64,000 bases of DNA from Bifidobacterium pseudolongum subsp. globosum (GCF_000741295.1 NZ_JGZG01000005.1:124001-188000); one strand, 5' to 3'; counted from the first letter of the stretch, positions 41,104 through 52,564 are shown. Made by a program: numbers and translations. Notes: generated by a model not told the origin, from the sequence alone.

Positions 41104-42963
41104 TTAGGCGAGGCCGGAGAGCTTGTTGATGAGCTCCGGGTCACGCGTGGCGCCCTTGTCCGCCGAGCGGGCGAACGCGGCGAAGGCCTTGAGCGCCTGG
41201 CTCACCTGACGGTCGCGGTGCGCCACATAGCCGTCACCGGCCTCGAGCTTGGCGCGGCGCTCGGCGAGTTCCTCGTCGCTCAGCTCCACGTTGATCGTGC
41301 GGTTCGGAATGTCGATCACAATCATGTCGCCGTTTTCGACGAGGGCGATCGGACCGCCGCTCGCCGCCTCCGGCGCCACATGGCCGATTGACAGGCCGGA
41401 GGAACCGCCGGAATAGCGGCCGTCGGTGATGAGCGCGACCTCTTTGCCGATGCCCTTGCCCTTGACGAACGAGGTGGGGTAGAGCATCTCCTGCATGCCC
41501 GGGCCGCCCTTGGGGCCCTCATAGCGGATGATCAGCGCTTGGCCCGGCTTGAGCGTGTCGTTGAGGATCACTTCGATCGCCTGTTCCTGCGATTCGACGA
41601 CGAGCGCCGGTCCGCGGAACGTCCAGATCTCCTTCGGCACGCCGGCGGTCTTCACCACGCAGCCGTCCGGCGCGAGGTTGCCGCGCAGCACGGCGAGGCC
41701 GCCTTCGGTCACCGCCGGGTGGTCGATGTCGTGGATCGCGCCGTTGACGCGGTCGGTGTCGAGCGACTCGAACGTCGTTTCATGCGTCCACGGTTCGGGC
41801 GAGACGATGTGGCCGGGCGCTGCCTTGAAGAAGTCGCGCGCCTCCTCGGTGCATGTGTCGCGCATGATGTCCCAGTCCGCGAGCTTGGCTTCAAGCGAGG
41901 GGTAATCCACCGAATGCACGTCGCGGTGCAGCTTGCCCGCGCGGTCGAGCTCGCCGAGGATGCCGGTGATGCCGCCGGCGCGGTGCACGTCGGAGATCTC
42001 CCATTCACCGGAGGGGGAGGCCTTGCAGATGCACGGCACGGTGTGGCTGATGCGCTCGATGTCGTCGAGCGTGAAGTCGACGTCGGCGCTCTGCGCCATC
42101 GCGAGGATGTGCAGCACCGTGTTGGTGGAGCCGCCCATCGCCACGTCCATCGTCATCGCGTTCTCGAACGCGTGCTTGGTGGCGATCGAACGCGGCAGCA
42201 CCGACTCGTCGTCGTGCTGGTAGTAGCGGTTCGCGATGTCGACCACGGTCTGCGCGGCACGCTCGAACAGCTGCTTGCGGTAGCCGTGCGAGGCGAGCAC
42301 GGTGCCGTTGCCGGGCAGCGCGAGGCCGATCGCCTCGTTGAGGCAGTTCATCGAATTGGCGGTGAACATGCCGGCGCACGAGCCGCACGTGGGGCACACG
42401 GTGCGTTCGTAGGCGAGCAGGTCCTCGTCGGTCATATTGTCGTCGGCCGAGGCGTACATCACATCGATCAGGTCGGTGTTCTCCTTGACGGTGCCGTCGG
42501 GCAGCACCGTTGTGCCGGCCTCCATCGGACCGCCGGAGACGAACACGGTGGGGATGTTGAGGCGCAGCGCGGCCATGAGCATGCCCGGCGTGATCTTGTC
42601 GCAGTTCGAGATGCAGATGAGCGCGTCGGCGCAGTGCGCGTTGACCTGGTATTCCACGGTGTCGGCGATGATCTCGCGGCTCGGCAGCGAATAGAGCATG
42701 CCGGTGTGGCCCATGGCGATGCCGTCGTCGACGGCCATCGTGTTGAATTCGCGCGGGATGCCGCCGGCTTGCTTGACCGCTTCGGAGACGAGGCGTCCCA
42801 CCTTGTTCAGATGCACGTGCCCAGGCACGAATTCGTCGAACGAGTTGGCGATGGCGACGATCGGCTTGCCGAAGTCCTTGCCGTCCACGCCGGCCGCACG
42901 GTAGAGCGCACGCGCGCCGGCGAAGATTCTTCCATTCATGATTTTTGCAGATCGCATTTCCAT
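41104..42963 (-). CDS. ilvD: Dihydroxyacid dehydratase
   Basis: Third common step in branched-chain amino acid synthesis; 619 aa Fe-S enzyme. [13 protein letters not shown] and [21 protein letters not shown] supply the cluster cysteines; [21 protein letters not shown] is the conserved C-terminal signature. The start is ATG 42963; a second ATG two codons later is possible. Upstream to rpoZ, 180 bp hold TTGACA twice on the plus strand (43028, 43038); no T-box or leader peptide was recognised. Confidence 0.96.
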   Translation of the reverse strand: MEMRSAKIMNGRIFAGARALYRAAGVDGKDFGKPIVAIANSFDEFVPGHVHLNKVGRLVSEAVKQAGGIPREFNTMAVDDGIAMGHTGMLYSLPSREIIADTVEYQVNAHCADALICISNCDKITPGMLMAALRLNIPTVFVSGGPMEAGTTVLPDGTVKENTDLIDVMYASADDNMTDEDLLAYERTVCPTCGSCAGMFTANSMNCLNEAIGLALPGNGTVLASHGYRKQLFERAAQTVVDIANRYYQHDDESVLPRSIATKHAFENAMTMDVAMGGSTNTVLHILAMAQSADVDFTLDDIERISHTVPCICKASPSGEWEISDVHRAGGITGILGELDRAGKLHRDVHSVDYPSLEAKLADWDIMRDTCTEEARDFFKAAPGHIVSPEPWTHETTFESLDTDRVNGAIHDIDHPAVTEGGLAVLRGNLAPDGCVVKTAGVPKEIWTFRGPALVVESQEQAIEVILNDTLKPGQALIIRYEGPKGGPGMQEMLYPTSFVKGKGIGKEVALITDGRYSGGSSGLSIGHVAPEAASGGPIALVENGDMIVIDIPNRTINVELSDEELAERRAKLEAGDGYVAHRDRQVSQALKAFAAFARSADKGATRDPELINKLSGLA

Positions 42964-43143
42964 AAGACACCATTCAACCGGAATACCGACGAAAAGTCAG
43001 TACCGTGGGCCACATGGTGGGCAATATTTGACAAATCTTGACAATTGCATGCGTGGTGTCTGTTGCCGTGGCGCAAATCAATGGCTTACGGTAGACTGAA
43101 CTCTTTGAGACAAGCATTTGCGAGTGATTTGGAGATCTCTACT

Positions 43144-43428
43144 ATGGTATTCGGCACCGAGCCTACACCAACCGGACTTGCAGATCCGCCGATTGACGAT
43201 CTTATGGAGCACGCTGATTCGAAGTACGCGCTGGCGATTTTCGCAGCGAAGCGCGCACGTCAGATCAACTCCTACTTCACGCAGCTCAACGAGGGCCTGC
43301 TGCAGAACGTGGGCCCGCTCGTGGAGTACGAGAGCCAGGAAAAGCCGCTGTCCATCGCGTTCCGTGAAATCAACGAGGGCCTGCTCGAAGAGACCCTTGG
43401 CGAAGACGACCTGAGCGAAGGCAACTGA
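43144..43428 (+). CDS. rpoZ: RNA polymerase omega subunit
   Basis: 94 aa. [31 protein letters not shown] is the conserved omega fold (residues 16-45), which clamps the beta-prime C-terminus. GGAG lies just upstream of the ATG. A TAGACTGAACT sequence at 43092, also seen before the glycosyltransferase at 24413, probably contains the -10. Confidence 0.93.
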   Translation: MVFGTEPTPTGLADPPIDDLMEHADSKYALAIFAAKRARQINSYFTQLNEGLLQNVGPLVEYESQEKPLSIAFREINEGLLEETLGEDDLSEGN

Positions 43429-43442
43429 CCGGCGCATCCGTT

Positions 43443-43493
43443 GGCGATGCCCCGGCACGCGAGGCGCCTGCCTGCGTGTGCCGGGGCATCGCC
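43443..43493 (+). terminator. Terminator after rpoZ
   Basis: A perfect 16-bp GC-rich stem (43443-43458 with 43478-43493), 19-nt loop; no strong T-run. Confidence 0.7.
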
Positions 43494-43588
43494 GCACTTA
43501 TGCGCACTTGGGAGCGCAGGCCCCGGTCATTTATGCGCCTGCGCACAACGCACACACGTGACTGATTGAGTACCAAGGGGAGAAACAC

Positions 43589-44815
<1,227 letters not shown>

Positions 44816-44869
44816 GCTTGACCGGCCGGCCACACATGGCCGGCCGGACCGCAATGGAAAGAGGCAGGT

Positions 44870-46153
44870 ATGGCGGCAATGAGTGTGGGACAGATGGTGG
44901 AACTGTTTGTGAAGCCGGGAGCCCCGATATATGTCAAGGCCTTCGATGGCTCCACCTATGGCAGTGAAGATGCCCCGGTGACCCTGGTCATCAGGAATTC
45001 ACGGGCGATCTACTATCTGGTCAACGCCCCGGGCGAACTCGGCCTGACCCGCGCCTACCTGCAGGGAGACATCGATTCGCCGCAACTCGACCCAGGCAAC
45101 CCGTACGCGTTGTTCGGCAAGCTCGTGGACGTCAAGCCGTACCTGCGCACGCCGAACCCGGCGCAATTGGCGAAGGCGCTCGCGTCGGTCGCCTCGCATG
45201 GCATCCGCCGGCCCGAACCGCCGGCGATCGAAGGACCGGGGCGCATGCGCCGCATGAGTGAGGGCCTGCTGCCGCATACGCGCAAAGGCGATGCGGCCAC
45301 GGTCAGCTACTACTACGACCAGTCCAACGATTTCTACGTGCTGTTCCTCGGCCCCTCCATGACCTACACATGCGCCGTGTTCGATTCGCCCGACACATCG
45401 CTCGAAGCGGCGCAGAAGGCGAAGCTCGACCTGGTGCTGGACAAGCTTGCGCTCAAACCGGGCGACCGGCTGCTCGACATCGGGTGCGGTTGGGGATCGA
45501 TGGTAATCGAGGCGGCGAAACGTGGCATCCATACGCTCGGCGTCACACTGTCCGAAGAGCAGGTGGAATGGGGCCAGCGCTGGATTTGCCAAGAAGGCCT
45601 GCAGGACCTCGCCGAAGTGCGCCTCATGGATTACCGAGATGTGCCGGAAGGCGATTTCGACGGCATCTGCTCGCTTGGCATGATGGAGCATGTGGGCTAC
45701 AAGCATTACCCGGCGTATTTCCAGGAGATCTACAACAAGCTCAAGCCCGGCGCCATGCTGCTCAACCACCAGATTACGCGGTGCAATTCGCATCAGGGCA
45801 AGAAGGCGGGCGAGTTCATCGACCGTTACATCTTCCCCGATGGCGAGCTGTCGAGCCCGGCCGAAATCGAGATGACGATCCAGGACACCGGTTTCGAGGT
45901 CATCAACCAGGAGAACCTGCGGCAGCATTACGCGCTCACACTGCACCGCTGGAACGAGAACCTTTCGGCCCACTGGCGTGAGGCCGTGGCGATGGTCGGC
46001 GAACCGAAGGCGCGCCTGTGGGGCCTGTACATGGCGGGCTGCGCGTACAACTTCGAGCACAACAACATCCAGATCCACCAGTTCCTGTGTGCCAAGCCGG
46101 ACAGGACCGGGACCGACGTGTATCCGCTGCGCCCGTGGTGGCCGCGGCACTGA
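44870..46153 (+). CDS. cfa: Cyclopropane-fatty-acyl-phospholipid synthase
   Basis: SAM-dependent methylation of unsaturated acyl chains in membrane phospholipids; 427 aa. SAM-binding LLDIGCGWGSMVIEAAKR (around residue 200), SSLGMMEH-like SLGMMEHVGYKHYPAYF, and C-terminal QHYALTLHRWNENL typical of the family. GAAAGAGG precedes the ATG. The product protects membranes in acid and stationary phase in other bacteria. Confidence 0.92.
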   Translation: MAAMSVGQMVELFVKPGAPIYVKAFDGSTYGSEDAPVTLVIRNSRAIYYLVNAPGELGLTRAYLQGDIDSPQLDPGNPYALFGKLVDVKPYLRTPNPAQLAKALASVASHGIRRPEPPAIEGPGRMRRMSEGLLPHTRKGDAATVSYYYDQSNDFYVLFLGPSMTYTCAVFDSPDTSLEAAQKAKLDLVLDKLALKPGDRLLDIGCGWGSMVIEAAKRGIHTLGVTLSEEQVEWGQRWICQEGLQDLAEVRLMDYRDVPEGDFDGICSLGMMEHVGYKHYPAYFQEIYNKLKPGAMLLNHQITRCNSHQGKKAGEFIDRYIFPDGELSSPAEIEMTIQDTGFEVINQENLRQHYALTLHRWNENLSAHWREAVAMVGEPKARLWGLYMAGCAYNFEHNNIQIHQFLCAKPDRTGTDVYPLRPWWPRH

Positions 46154-46172
46154 GCGTGTACCCTCGTACAGC

Positions 46173-48380
46173 ATGACGACCGATGCACAACAACCCGCGT
46201 TCGAAGGGCTCGAACCCCGCCACCGCCGGCGCCGTCAGACGGAACGCACGGCTGCGGCGCATCTGCCTGTCGCCCATGTGGTGCTTGACATCCAGGCGGC
46301 GCATCTGGGCCAGCCCTTCGACTACCTGATTGACGAGAAGCAGTCCACGTCCGCGCAGCCCGGCTGCCTGGTGCGTGTACGCTTCGGCGGACAACGTGTG
46401 TCGGGCATCATCTGGTCGCGCGGCGAGACGAGTGAAACCGAACCATCCGCGTTGCGGTTCATCGAACGCGTGCTTTCACCGCACCCCATCGTGTCCGCAT
46501 CCATGCGCGACGACATCACGGCGATCGCGTACGCCTACGGCGGCACGCGCGCGAACATCGTGCGCGTGGCGGTGCCCACGCGCGTCGCAGCCGTGGACCG
46601 TGAATCGTTCGCACCGGCGGACGGCGCCGAGCTGCGCGAACGCTGTGCGCAGTCCGCCGCCCACGCCTACAAGGCGTTCGCGCGCGGATACGAGCAGGCG
46701 CGTCTTGTCGACGAGGCGCTCGCCGCGGACGGATTCGCCTCGTTCGTCATCGACGGGCTGCCGGGGGAGGGCCGGTGGCGCGAGGACTTCGCATGGATGG
46801 CGTTGCGCGCGCTCACCTCAGGCAAATCCGCGGTGCTCGTGGTGCCGACGATGCGTGAGGTGTGGGCGCTCATGCACACGTTGGACGCCGTGGGGCTGCG
46901 CGCGTGGGCGCCCGACGAATCCGGCGGCTTCAGCGGCGACGTGGCTGTGTTGAGCGCATCGCTTAGCCCGGCGGAACGCTACCGCGCGTACCGGGCCGTG
47001 CTGGCGGGCCAGGTGCGGTGCGTGGTCGGCCTGCGTGCGGCGATGTATGCGCCGGTCGAGGGGCCTGCGCTGTTTGCGGTGCTTGACGACGCCGCGTACC
47101 AGTACGCCGACGGGTTGGCGCCGTATGCGAACGCGCGCGGCGTGTGCCGTCTGCGTGCGCAATTGCATGACGGTGTGTTCGTGGCCTACGCGCAGGCGCG
47201 CAGTGTGCTCAGCCAATGGGAGTGCGAGCGCGCGGAGTCGGTGGGGTTGCGCGTGTGCGGCCCGAGCGCCGCGGTCCACGGCTACCGTGATGCGCTTGCG
47301 GCGAGTAGGCCGCCGGTGCGTTGGCTCAATCGCGACGAATTGATGCGTCTTGCGGACGCGAGCGTCGGTGCGCGCGTGCCGCACACCGCGGTGCGCGTGT
47401 TGTCGAAAGCGCTTGAGCAGGGGCCGGTGCTGCTGGCGATTCCGGGCGACGGGGTGAGCGAGTCGTTGAGTTGTGCGCAGTGTTTGACGCTCGCGCGGTG
47501 CGTGCGTTGCACGGGTCCGCTTGAGCGTGTGGGGGCGAACCAGACGCCGCGGTGCCGCTGGTGCGGGGCCGCGGCGGTGCATTGGCGCTGCGTGCGGTGC
47601 GGTGGGGAGCGGCTGCGCGTGATCCGCGTGGGGGCAGCCGGCACCGCGCGCGAGTTGCGCGGATTGTTCCGTGAGATGCCGATGGTGCTGTCGAGCCCGC
47701 ACCAGCCCGAAGGTGTGATTGAGCAGGTCGCGGACGCGCCGGTCATCGTGATCGCGACGCCCGGCGCTGAGCCGCGCGTGCGCCCGGGTGGCGCGTCCGG
47801 GGGACGTTACCGGGCCGTGGCGATCCTGGACGCGTGGACAAGTCTGTACTCGCAGCGCATGGATGCGCGCGTCGATGTGCTGCGCACGTGGATGCGCACG
47901 ATGTCGTATTGCAGTGCGCGCGTGGACGGCGGGGTCGGCCTGCTGCTTGGTGAGACCGATCCGCTTATTGCACAGGCGCTGATGACGTGGGATTCGCGGG
48001 CGCTGTCCAGTCGGGAATTGCATGAGCGTGAGGAGACCGCGTTGCCGCCGGCGTTGAGCGCGGCATGCGTATGGGGGCGCAACGACGCCGTGACGTGGAT
48101 GTTGCATGAGATCGGTGTGCGCGGCGGTGATTGGGCGACGATGCAGTGGCAGGGGCAGCAGATCGACAGTGTGCTCGGTCCGGTGCCTATTCCGCAGGCG
48201 CGCACGGTGGATGCGCGCGAGATCGAGGAGATGGGCGACCGTGTGAAGGCCGTGGTGCGTGTGCCGCACTCCCGGCGTGCCGAATTAGCGAAGCGGGTGC
48301 GCGTGGCGCTTGCCCGACATGTCGCATCGCGGGCCGGCGGTGAATTGCGCTGTCGGTTGGATCCCAAGGATTTGCTGTGA
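46173..48380 (+). CDS. priA: PriA-like replication restart protein without helicase motifs
   Basis: 735 aa. The N-terminal 3'-binding domain (HVVLDIQAAHLGQPFDYLID, then GCLVRVRFGGQRVSGIIW) and the zinc-binding cysteine pairs (SCAQCLTLARCVRC, then CRWCG and CVRCGG) are PriA hallmarks. The Walker A region reads GLPGEGRWRED instead of GxTGSGKT and the DEAH box is replaced by DDAAYQYAD. This degenerate form is known in actinobacteria and is presumably a structural primosome scaffold. It lies between the cyclopropane synthase and fmt; the order priA-fmt is common. Confidence 0.9.
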   Translation: MTTDAQQPAFEGLEPRHRRRRQTERTAAAHLPVAHVVLDIQAAHLGQPFDYLIDEKQSTSAQPGCLVRVRFGGQRVSGIIWSRGETSETEPSALRFIERVLSPHPIVSASMRDDITAIAYAYGGTRANIVRVAVPTRVAAVDRESFAPADGAELRERCAQSAAHAYKAFARGYEQARLVDEALAADGFASFVIDGLPGEGRWREDFAWMALRALTSGKSAVLVVPTMREVWALMHTLDAVGLRAWAPDESGGFSGDVAVLSASLSPAERYRAYRAVLAGQVRCVVGLRAAMYAPVEGPALFAVLDDAAYQYADGLAPYANARGVCRLRAQLHDGVFVAYAQARSVLSQWECERAESVGLRVCGPSAAVHGYRDALAASRPPVRWLNRDELMRLADASVGARVPHTAVRVLSKALEQGPVLLAIPGDGVSESLSCAQCLTLARCVRCTGPLERVGANQTPRCRWCGAAAVHWRCVRCGGERLRVIRVGAAGTARELRGLFREMPMVLSSPHQPEGVIEQVADAPVIVIATPGAEPRVRPGGASGGRYRAVAILDAWTSLYSQRMDARVDVLRTWMRTMSYCSARVDGGVGLLLGETDPLIAQALMTWDSRALSSRELHEREETALPPALSAACVWGRNDAVTWMLHEIGVRGGDWATMQWQGQQIDSVLGPVPIPQARTVDAREIEEMGDRVKAVVRVPHSRRAELAKRVRVALARHVASRAGGELRCRLDPKDLL

Positions 48381-48471
48381 CATGAACGGGCTGGCACGGC
48401 AGGGCAGTGGACTACGATGGTAGACCGTCGGCCGTGGCAACGGCCAGGAAACCGAACGAGGAGGAACTGGT

Positions 48472-49440
48472 ATGGTACGAGTGCTGTTTGCGGGAACGCC
48501 TGAGGCGGCAGTGCCTTCGTTGCGCAAGCTGGCGCATGACACGGAGCATTTCGAAGTGGTGGCGGTGTTGACCCGCCCTGATGCCCCCACGGGGCGTGGA
48601 CGCAAGCTCATGCCGAGCCCGGTCAAGCAGGCCGCGTTGGAACTGGGACTGCCGGTCATGGAATGCGATCCGGGCGAAGAGGCGTTCCTCGCGGCGCTCA
48701 AGGCCACTGGTGCCGAAGCCGGCGCGGTCGTGGCATATGGACGTCTGCTCAAGGAACCGGTGCTCGACGCATTGCCGTTGGGGTGGTATAACCTGCATTT
48801 TTCGCTGCTGCCGCAATGGCGTGGCGCGGCGCCGGTGCAGCGCGCGATCTGGGCCGGGGAATCGTTGACGGGCGCTTCGGTCTTCCGCATCACCAAGGGC
48901 ATGGACGAAGGCCCGGTGCTCGCGCAGTCCACCGTGGAGATCGGTGCGCACGAGAACGCCGGCGAACTGCTCGAGCGTCTGGCGCAAGATGGCGCGAACC
49001 TGCTGGCGGCCTCGCTGCAAGGCATGGCCGAAGGCCAGATCCAGCCGGTCGCTCAGCCGCAGGGCGCCTACGAAGTGGCGGCGAAGATCACGCACGACGA
49101 TGCGCGCATGCATTTCAATGTGCCGGCCTTCGCGCTCGACCGCCAGATCCGCGCATGCACGCCGAACCCCGGCGCATGGTGCCAGCTGCACGAGGCGGCC
49201 GACGCGCTGGAACCGATCCAACTGCACGTGTCGAAGGCTGTTGTGGCAGGCGCCGACGACGAGTCGGCGCCGCATGGGCTCAAGCCCGGCGAACTCAAGG
49301 TGACCAAGCACCATGTGTGGGTCGGCACCGCCACCGACGCGCTCGAGCTGCTTGTGGTCAAGGCGCAGGGCAAGAAGCAGATGGGCGCCGCCGAATGGGC
49401 GCGTGGCGCGCATCTGACCGAGGGCGCGTTCTGCGACTGA
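48472..49440 (+). CDS. fmt: Methionyl-tRNA formyltransferase
   Basis: Formylates initiator Met-tRNA; 322 aa. VLFAGTPEAAVPSLRKL starts the Rossmann domain; NLHFSLLPQWRGAAPVQRAI has the catalytic Asn/His-containing SLLPxWRGAAP signature; a C-terminal tRNA-binding domain follows. GAGGAGGAACTGGT precedes the ATG. Here fmt follows priA without the def gene seen in some genomes. Confidence 0.95.
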   Translation: MVRVLFAGTPEAAVPSLRKLAHDTEHFEVVAVLTRPDAPTGRGRKLMPSPVKQAALELGLPVMECDPGEEAFLAALKATGAEAGAVVAYGRLLKEPVLDALPLGWYNLHFSLLPQWRGAAPVQRAIWAGESLTGASVFRITKGMDEGPVLAQSTVEIGAHENAGELLERLAQDGANLLAASLQGMAEGQIQPVAQPQGAYEVAAKITHDDARMHFNVPAFALDRQIRACTPNPGAWCQLHEAADALEPIQLHVSKAVVAGADDESAPHGLKPGELKVTKHHVWVGTATDALELLVVKAQGKKQMGAAEWARGAHLTEGAFCD

Positions 49441-49461
49441 GGCGGGCCTTTCCGCGTTCGG

Positions 49462-50145
49462 TCAGCGCGCGAGGAAATCAAGCACGCGCGTCAGGTCGCG
49501 AGTGTCGATTGTGTGCGGTGCGGCCGCCTGCACCTTCGGCTTGGCACAGAACGCGATGCCGAGGCCGGCGGCGGCGATCATCGGCAGATCATTGGCACCG
49601 TCACCCACCGCAACGGTCTGTCGCATGTCAATCGCGTTGCGCTGCGCCCAATCGTGCAGCGCCTGCAGTTTGACGTCTTTCGTGACGATTGGTCCGGTGA
49701 CGGTGCCGTCGAGCGTGCCGGTCGCGTCATCCAGGCCGAGCCGGTTGGCGATCCAATAATCCAGGCCAGCCTCGCGGGCGAGCCGGTCCACGATTTCGTG
49801 AAAGCCGCCCGAGACGACGCCCACCTTCCAACCGTGCGCATGCAGGCGTTCGATGAGCGTCAGCGCGCCATTGGTGAAATGCAGGCGTGCATACACGTCA
49901 TTGAGCCTCGAAGCGGGAAGTCCTTTCAGGAGGGCCACGCGCGCATGGAGCGCCTCGGCGAAATCGAGTTCGCCGTTCATTGCGCGTGCAGTCACGTCGG
50001 CGATGCGCTCACCAACGCCGGCCGCGTCGCCGAGCTCGTCGATGACTTCCTCATCGATGAGCGTGGAATCCACATCCATCACGAGCAGTCCGGGTGTGCA
50101 AAGTGTGGGCATATCGTCAAGGACTTGCAAAGGTTGTACGCTCAT
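49462..50145 (-). CDS. serB: Phosphoserine phosphatase
   Basis: Last step of serine synthesis; 228 aa HAD-family enzyme. LLVMDVDSTLIDEEVID gives the DxDST nucleophile motif, VVSGGFHEIVDRLA motif II, KDVKLQALHDWA motif III and GDGANDLPMIAAAGLGIAF motif IV. The ORF reads far upstream; ATG 50145 (MSVQPLQVLDD) is chosen from homology, though a start at MPTLCTP 50100 is possible. No SD. Only 37 bp separate it from the divergent dedA start. Serine-derived glycine feeds purine synthesis. Confidence 0.92.
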   Translation of the reverse strand: MSVQPLQVLDDMPTLCTPGLLVMDVDSTLIDEEVIDELGDAAGVGERIADVTARAMNGELDFAEALHARVALLKGLPASRLNDVYARLHFTNGALTLIERLHAHGWKVGVVSGGFHEIVDRLAREAGLDYWIANRLGLDDATGTLDGTVTGPIVTKDVKLQALHDWAQRNAIDMRQTVAVGDGANDLPMIAAAGLGIAFCAKPKVQAAAPHTIDTRDLTRVLDFLAR

Positions 50146-50147
50146 GC

Positions 50148-50181
50148 GTTCGATTGTCGAAAAACGTTGGGACAATCGAAC
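50148..50181. repeat. 11-bp inverted repeat filling the serB-dedA divergent intergenic space
   Basis: Positions 50148-50158 and 50171-50181 are perfect inverted repeats, 12-nt spacer. The arms lie 2 nt from the serB ATG and 1 nt from the dedA ATG. A binding site or overlapping short promoters are possible. Confidence 0.6.
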
Positions 50182-50182
50182 C

Positions 50183-50890
50183 ATGAACTTTTCCATTATC
50201 CTTGCACAGACACCCGTTGACCAACAGCTCGTGTGCGCGACTGGTTCGGACGGCCTGATCGGCTCGATGACCGCATGGCTCGTCTCACTGATGGAAAGCG
50301 TCGGCGGCGTGGGGGTGGCGCTCGCCATCGCCCTCGAATCGATATTCCCGCCGATCCCCAGCGAAATCATCCTGCCACTGGCCGGGTTCACGGCGGCGCG
50401 TGGAAGCATGGGACTCATCGCCGCGATCATCTGGGCCACGATGGGCTCGCTGCTCGGCGCATGGACCCTTTACGGCATCGCGCGCTGGTTCGGCCTGCAC
50501 CGCATCCATGCGGCGGCCGACCGCATCCCCGGGGTGCAGCGCGTCGACGTGGACAAGGCGAATCGCTGGTTCACCAAATACGGTACATGGTCGGTGCTGC
50601 TGGGGCGTGTGATCCCGGTGGTCCGTTCGCTCATCTCGATTCCTGCGGGATTCAACCGCATGAACTTCATGCAGTTCTCGCTGTGGACCTTTGTGGGTTC
50701 GGCAATCTGGAACACGATCCTCGTGACCGCCGGCTACATGCTCGGCGACCAATGGTGCTCGATCCTTGGTGTGCTCAATGTCTTCGAAGACGTGATCATC
50801 GTGGTCTTCGTGGCGGTGCTCGCGTTCTTCGGCGTGCGTTGGATTCGCAATCTGATACGCGAGCGGCGCATCCGAGGCGACCGTGCGTAG
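50183..50890 (+). CDS. DedA-family membrane protein
   Basis: 235 aa, about five membrane helices. ALESIFPPIPSEIILPLAGF and LLGRVIPVVRSLISIPAG are the paired DedA motifs (re-entrant loop with the conserved Arg/Pro/Arg). DedA proteins are undecaprenyl-phosphate or lipid flippases needed for envelope integrity. The ATG at 50183 has no SD; it may be leaderless or initiate later at MTAWLVSLM. It is followed by a terminator. Confidence 0.88.
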   Translation: MNFSIILAQTPVDQQLVCATGSDGLIGSMTAWLVSLMESVGGVGVALAIALESIFPPIPSEIILPLAGFTAARGSMGLIAAIIWATMGSLLGAWTLYGIARWFGLHRIHAAADRIPGVQRVDVDKANRWFTKYGTWSVLLGRVIPVVRSLISIPAGFNRMNFMQFSLWTFVGSAIWNTILVTAGYMLGDQWCSILGVLNVFEDVIIVVFVAVLAFFGVRWIRNLIRERRIRGDRA

Positions 50891-50920
50891 TATGAGCCTA
50901 CGCGTACAGCGTTGAAGTCA

Positions 50921-50975
50921 TGGCCGGATGGGCCCGTCCCCAGTACTATGGAGACGAGACCCATCCGGCTTTTTC
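50921..50975 (+). terminator. Terminator after dedA
   Basis: A 10-bp stem (50923-50932 with 50960-50969), long loop with further pairing, and T5 at 50970-50974. A TACTAT (50944-50949) in the loop could be the -10 of the arc operon, giving a leader of about 37 nt. Confidence 0.7.
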
Positions 50976-50992
50976 ATGGAAATCGGGGTGCG

Positions 50993-52564
50993 ATGGACGA
51001 ACAGGAGAACCTGGCGCAGTTGAACGACCGCCTGCAGGCGAAGAACCACGCGTTGGCGCAGGCGTTGACGCGCGCGGGTGAAGAGCTCGCCAAAGCCAAG
51101 GCGCAACTCGAACAGTTCGTCCAGCCACCGCTCACCTTCGCAGCGATGCTGCGGTTGGACCGCTGTTCGACCGATTCGCATGGCGTGCAGCACGCATGTG
51201 CCGAAGTGCTCCACGGCAACCGCCGCGTGGTGCTGCCGGTGGCCCCCACCGTCAACGCCACCCGGCTTGCGCCCGGCATGACGCTGCTCGTCAACGAGAA
51301 CATGGTCATCACCGGCACGGCGGCGGCCGACCGCTGCGGCGTGGTGCGCCAAGTTGACGAACTGCTCGACGACGGCCGCCTCATCGTCTCTGACGCTTCG
51401 GGCGCCCGCACGGTCGTTGAGCGCGCGCAGGACCTGCGACACGCGCGCATCAGCGGCGCCGACCGCGTGATGCTTGACACGTCAGCGCGATTCGCGGTGC
51501 AGGTGCTGCCACGCGAACACACCGACAGCCTCGTGCTTGAAGAGACGCCTGACGTCACCTTTCACGACATCGGCGGGCTCGACGAGCAGATCGCCACGAT
51601 CAAAGACGCGGTGGAACTGCCGTTCACGCACCGCGACCTGTTCGCGCGTTTCGCGTTGAAACCGCCGAAAGGTGTGCTGTTGTACGGTCCGCCCGGCAAC
51701 GGCAAGACATTGATCGCGAAGGCCGTGGCGCACTCGCTGGCTCAGGGCGCCGGCGGCAGTGGTGTGTTCCTTTCGGTCAAAGGCCCCGAACTGCTCAACA
51801 AATACGTGGGCGAATCCGAACGGCTGATCCGCCTCATCTTCGACCGCGCGCGCGAGCGGGCGCGCGATGGACGCCCGGTGATCGTGTTCATCGACGAGAT
51901 GGACGCGTTGCTGCGCACCCGCGGTTCCGGTGTCTCCTCGGACGTGGAGACGACGATTGTGCCGCAGTTCCTCGCGGAACTCGACGGCGTGGAGCAGCTT
52001 GACAACGTGATCGTGATCGGCGCCTCGAACCGCATCGACATGATCGACCCGGCGGTGCTGCGCCCGGGCCGGCTCGACGTGAAGATCAAGGTCGACCGTC
52101 CTGGCCCCGAACAGGCACGCCGGATCGTGGCCCATTACATCACTGATGCGCTGCCGCTCGCCCCCTCCACGAGCGCCGCGCGGCTCGTCGACGCGCTCGT
52201 CGATGATGTCGCCTCGCCGCGCCGTGCGCTCGCCCGTGTGCGCGACGAGCATGGCGACTGGAGCACGCTGCTGCTCGCCGATGTGATGTCGGGCGCGATG
52301 CTCAAGAACATCGTCGACCGCGCCAAGACGAAGGCGGTCAAGGAGTCGGTGCGCCAAGGGCACGATGTGCCGATCGATGCGGCGCTCGTGCGCGAAGCGG
52401 TCGACGAGGAATGCGATTCGGCGCGTGCCACGCTTGCCGAGGTCAATCTCGAGCAGTGGGTGCGCACCAACGGCTTCGACGCGCGGCGCATCACCGACCT
52501 GCGCGCGCTGCCGGCGCAGGCGGTGGATGAGGCAGAAGGCACCTACGGAATGGAGCAGGCATGA
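50993..52564 (+). CDS. arc: ARC/Mpa AAA+ ATPase of the pupylation system
   Basis: 523 aa. An N-terminal coiled coil (about residues 5-45) captures Pup; two OB domains follow; the AAA+ module has Walker A GPPGNGKT (232-239), Walker B VIVFIDEMDAL and sensor/arginine-finger region NRIDMIDPAVLRPGRLD. In Mycobacterium, Mpa ends in GQYL, which docks into the 20S proteasome. This protein ends GTYGMEQA, so that docking tail is absent, matching the lack of proteasome genes here. It likely acts as an unfoldase or remodeller of pupylated proteins. The dop start overlaps its stop by 4 nt. Confidence 0.93.
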   Translation: MDEQENLAQLNDRLQAKNHALAQALTRAGEELAKAKAQLEQFVQPPLTFAAMLRLDRCSTDSHGVQHACAEVLHGNRRVVLPVAPTVNATRLAPGMTLLVNENMVITGTAAADRCGVVRQVDELLDDGRLIVSDASGARTVVERAQDLRHARISGADRVMLDTSARFAVQVLPREHTDSLVLEETPDVTFHDIGGLDEQIATIKDAVELPFTHRDLFARFALKPPKGVLLYGPPGNGKTLIAKAVAHSLAQGAGGSGVFLSVKGPELLNKYVGESERLIRLIFDRARERARDGRPVIVFIDEMDALLRTRGSGVSSDVETTIVPQFLAELDGVEQLDNVIVIGASNRIDMIDPAVLRPGRLDVKIKVDRPGPEQARRIVAHYITDALPLAPSTSAARLVDALVDDVASPRRALARVRDEHGDWSTLLLADVMSGAMLKNIVDRAKTKAVKESVRQGHDVPIDAALVREAVDEECDSARATLAEVNLEQWVRTNGFDARRITDLRALPAQAVDEAEGTYGMEQA

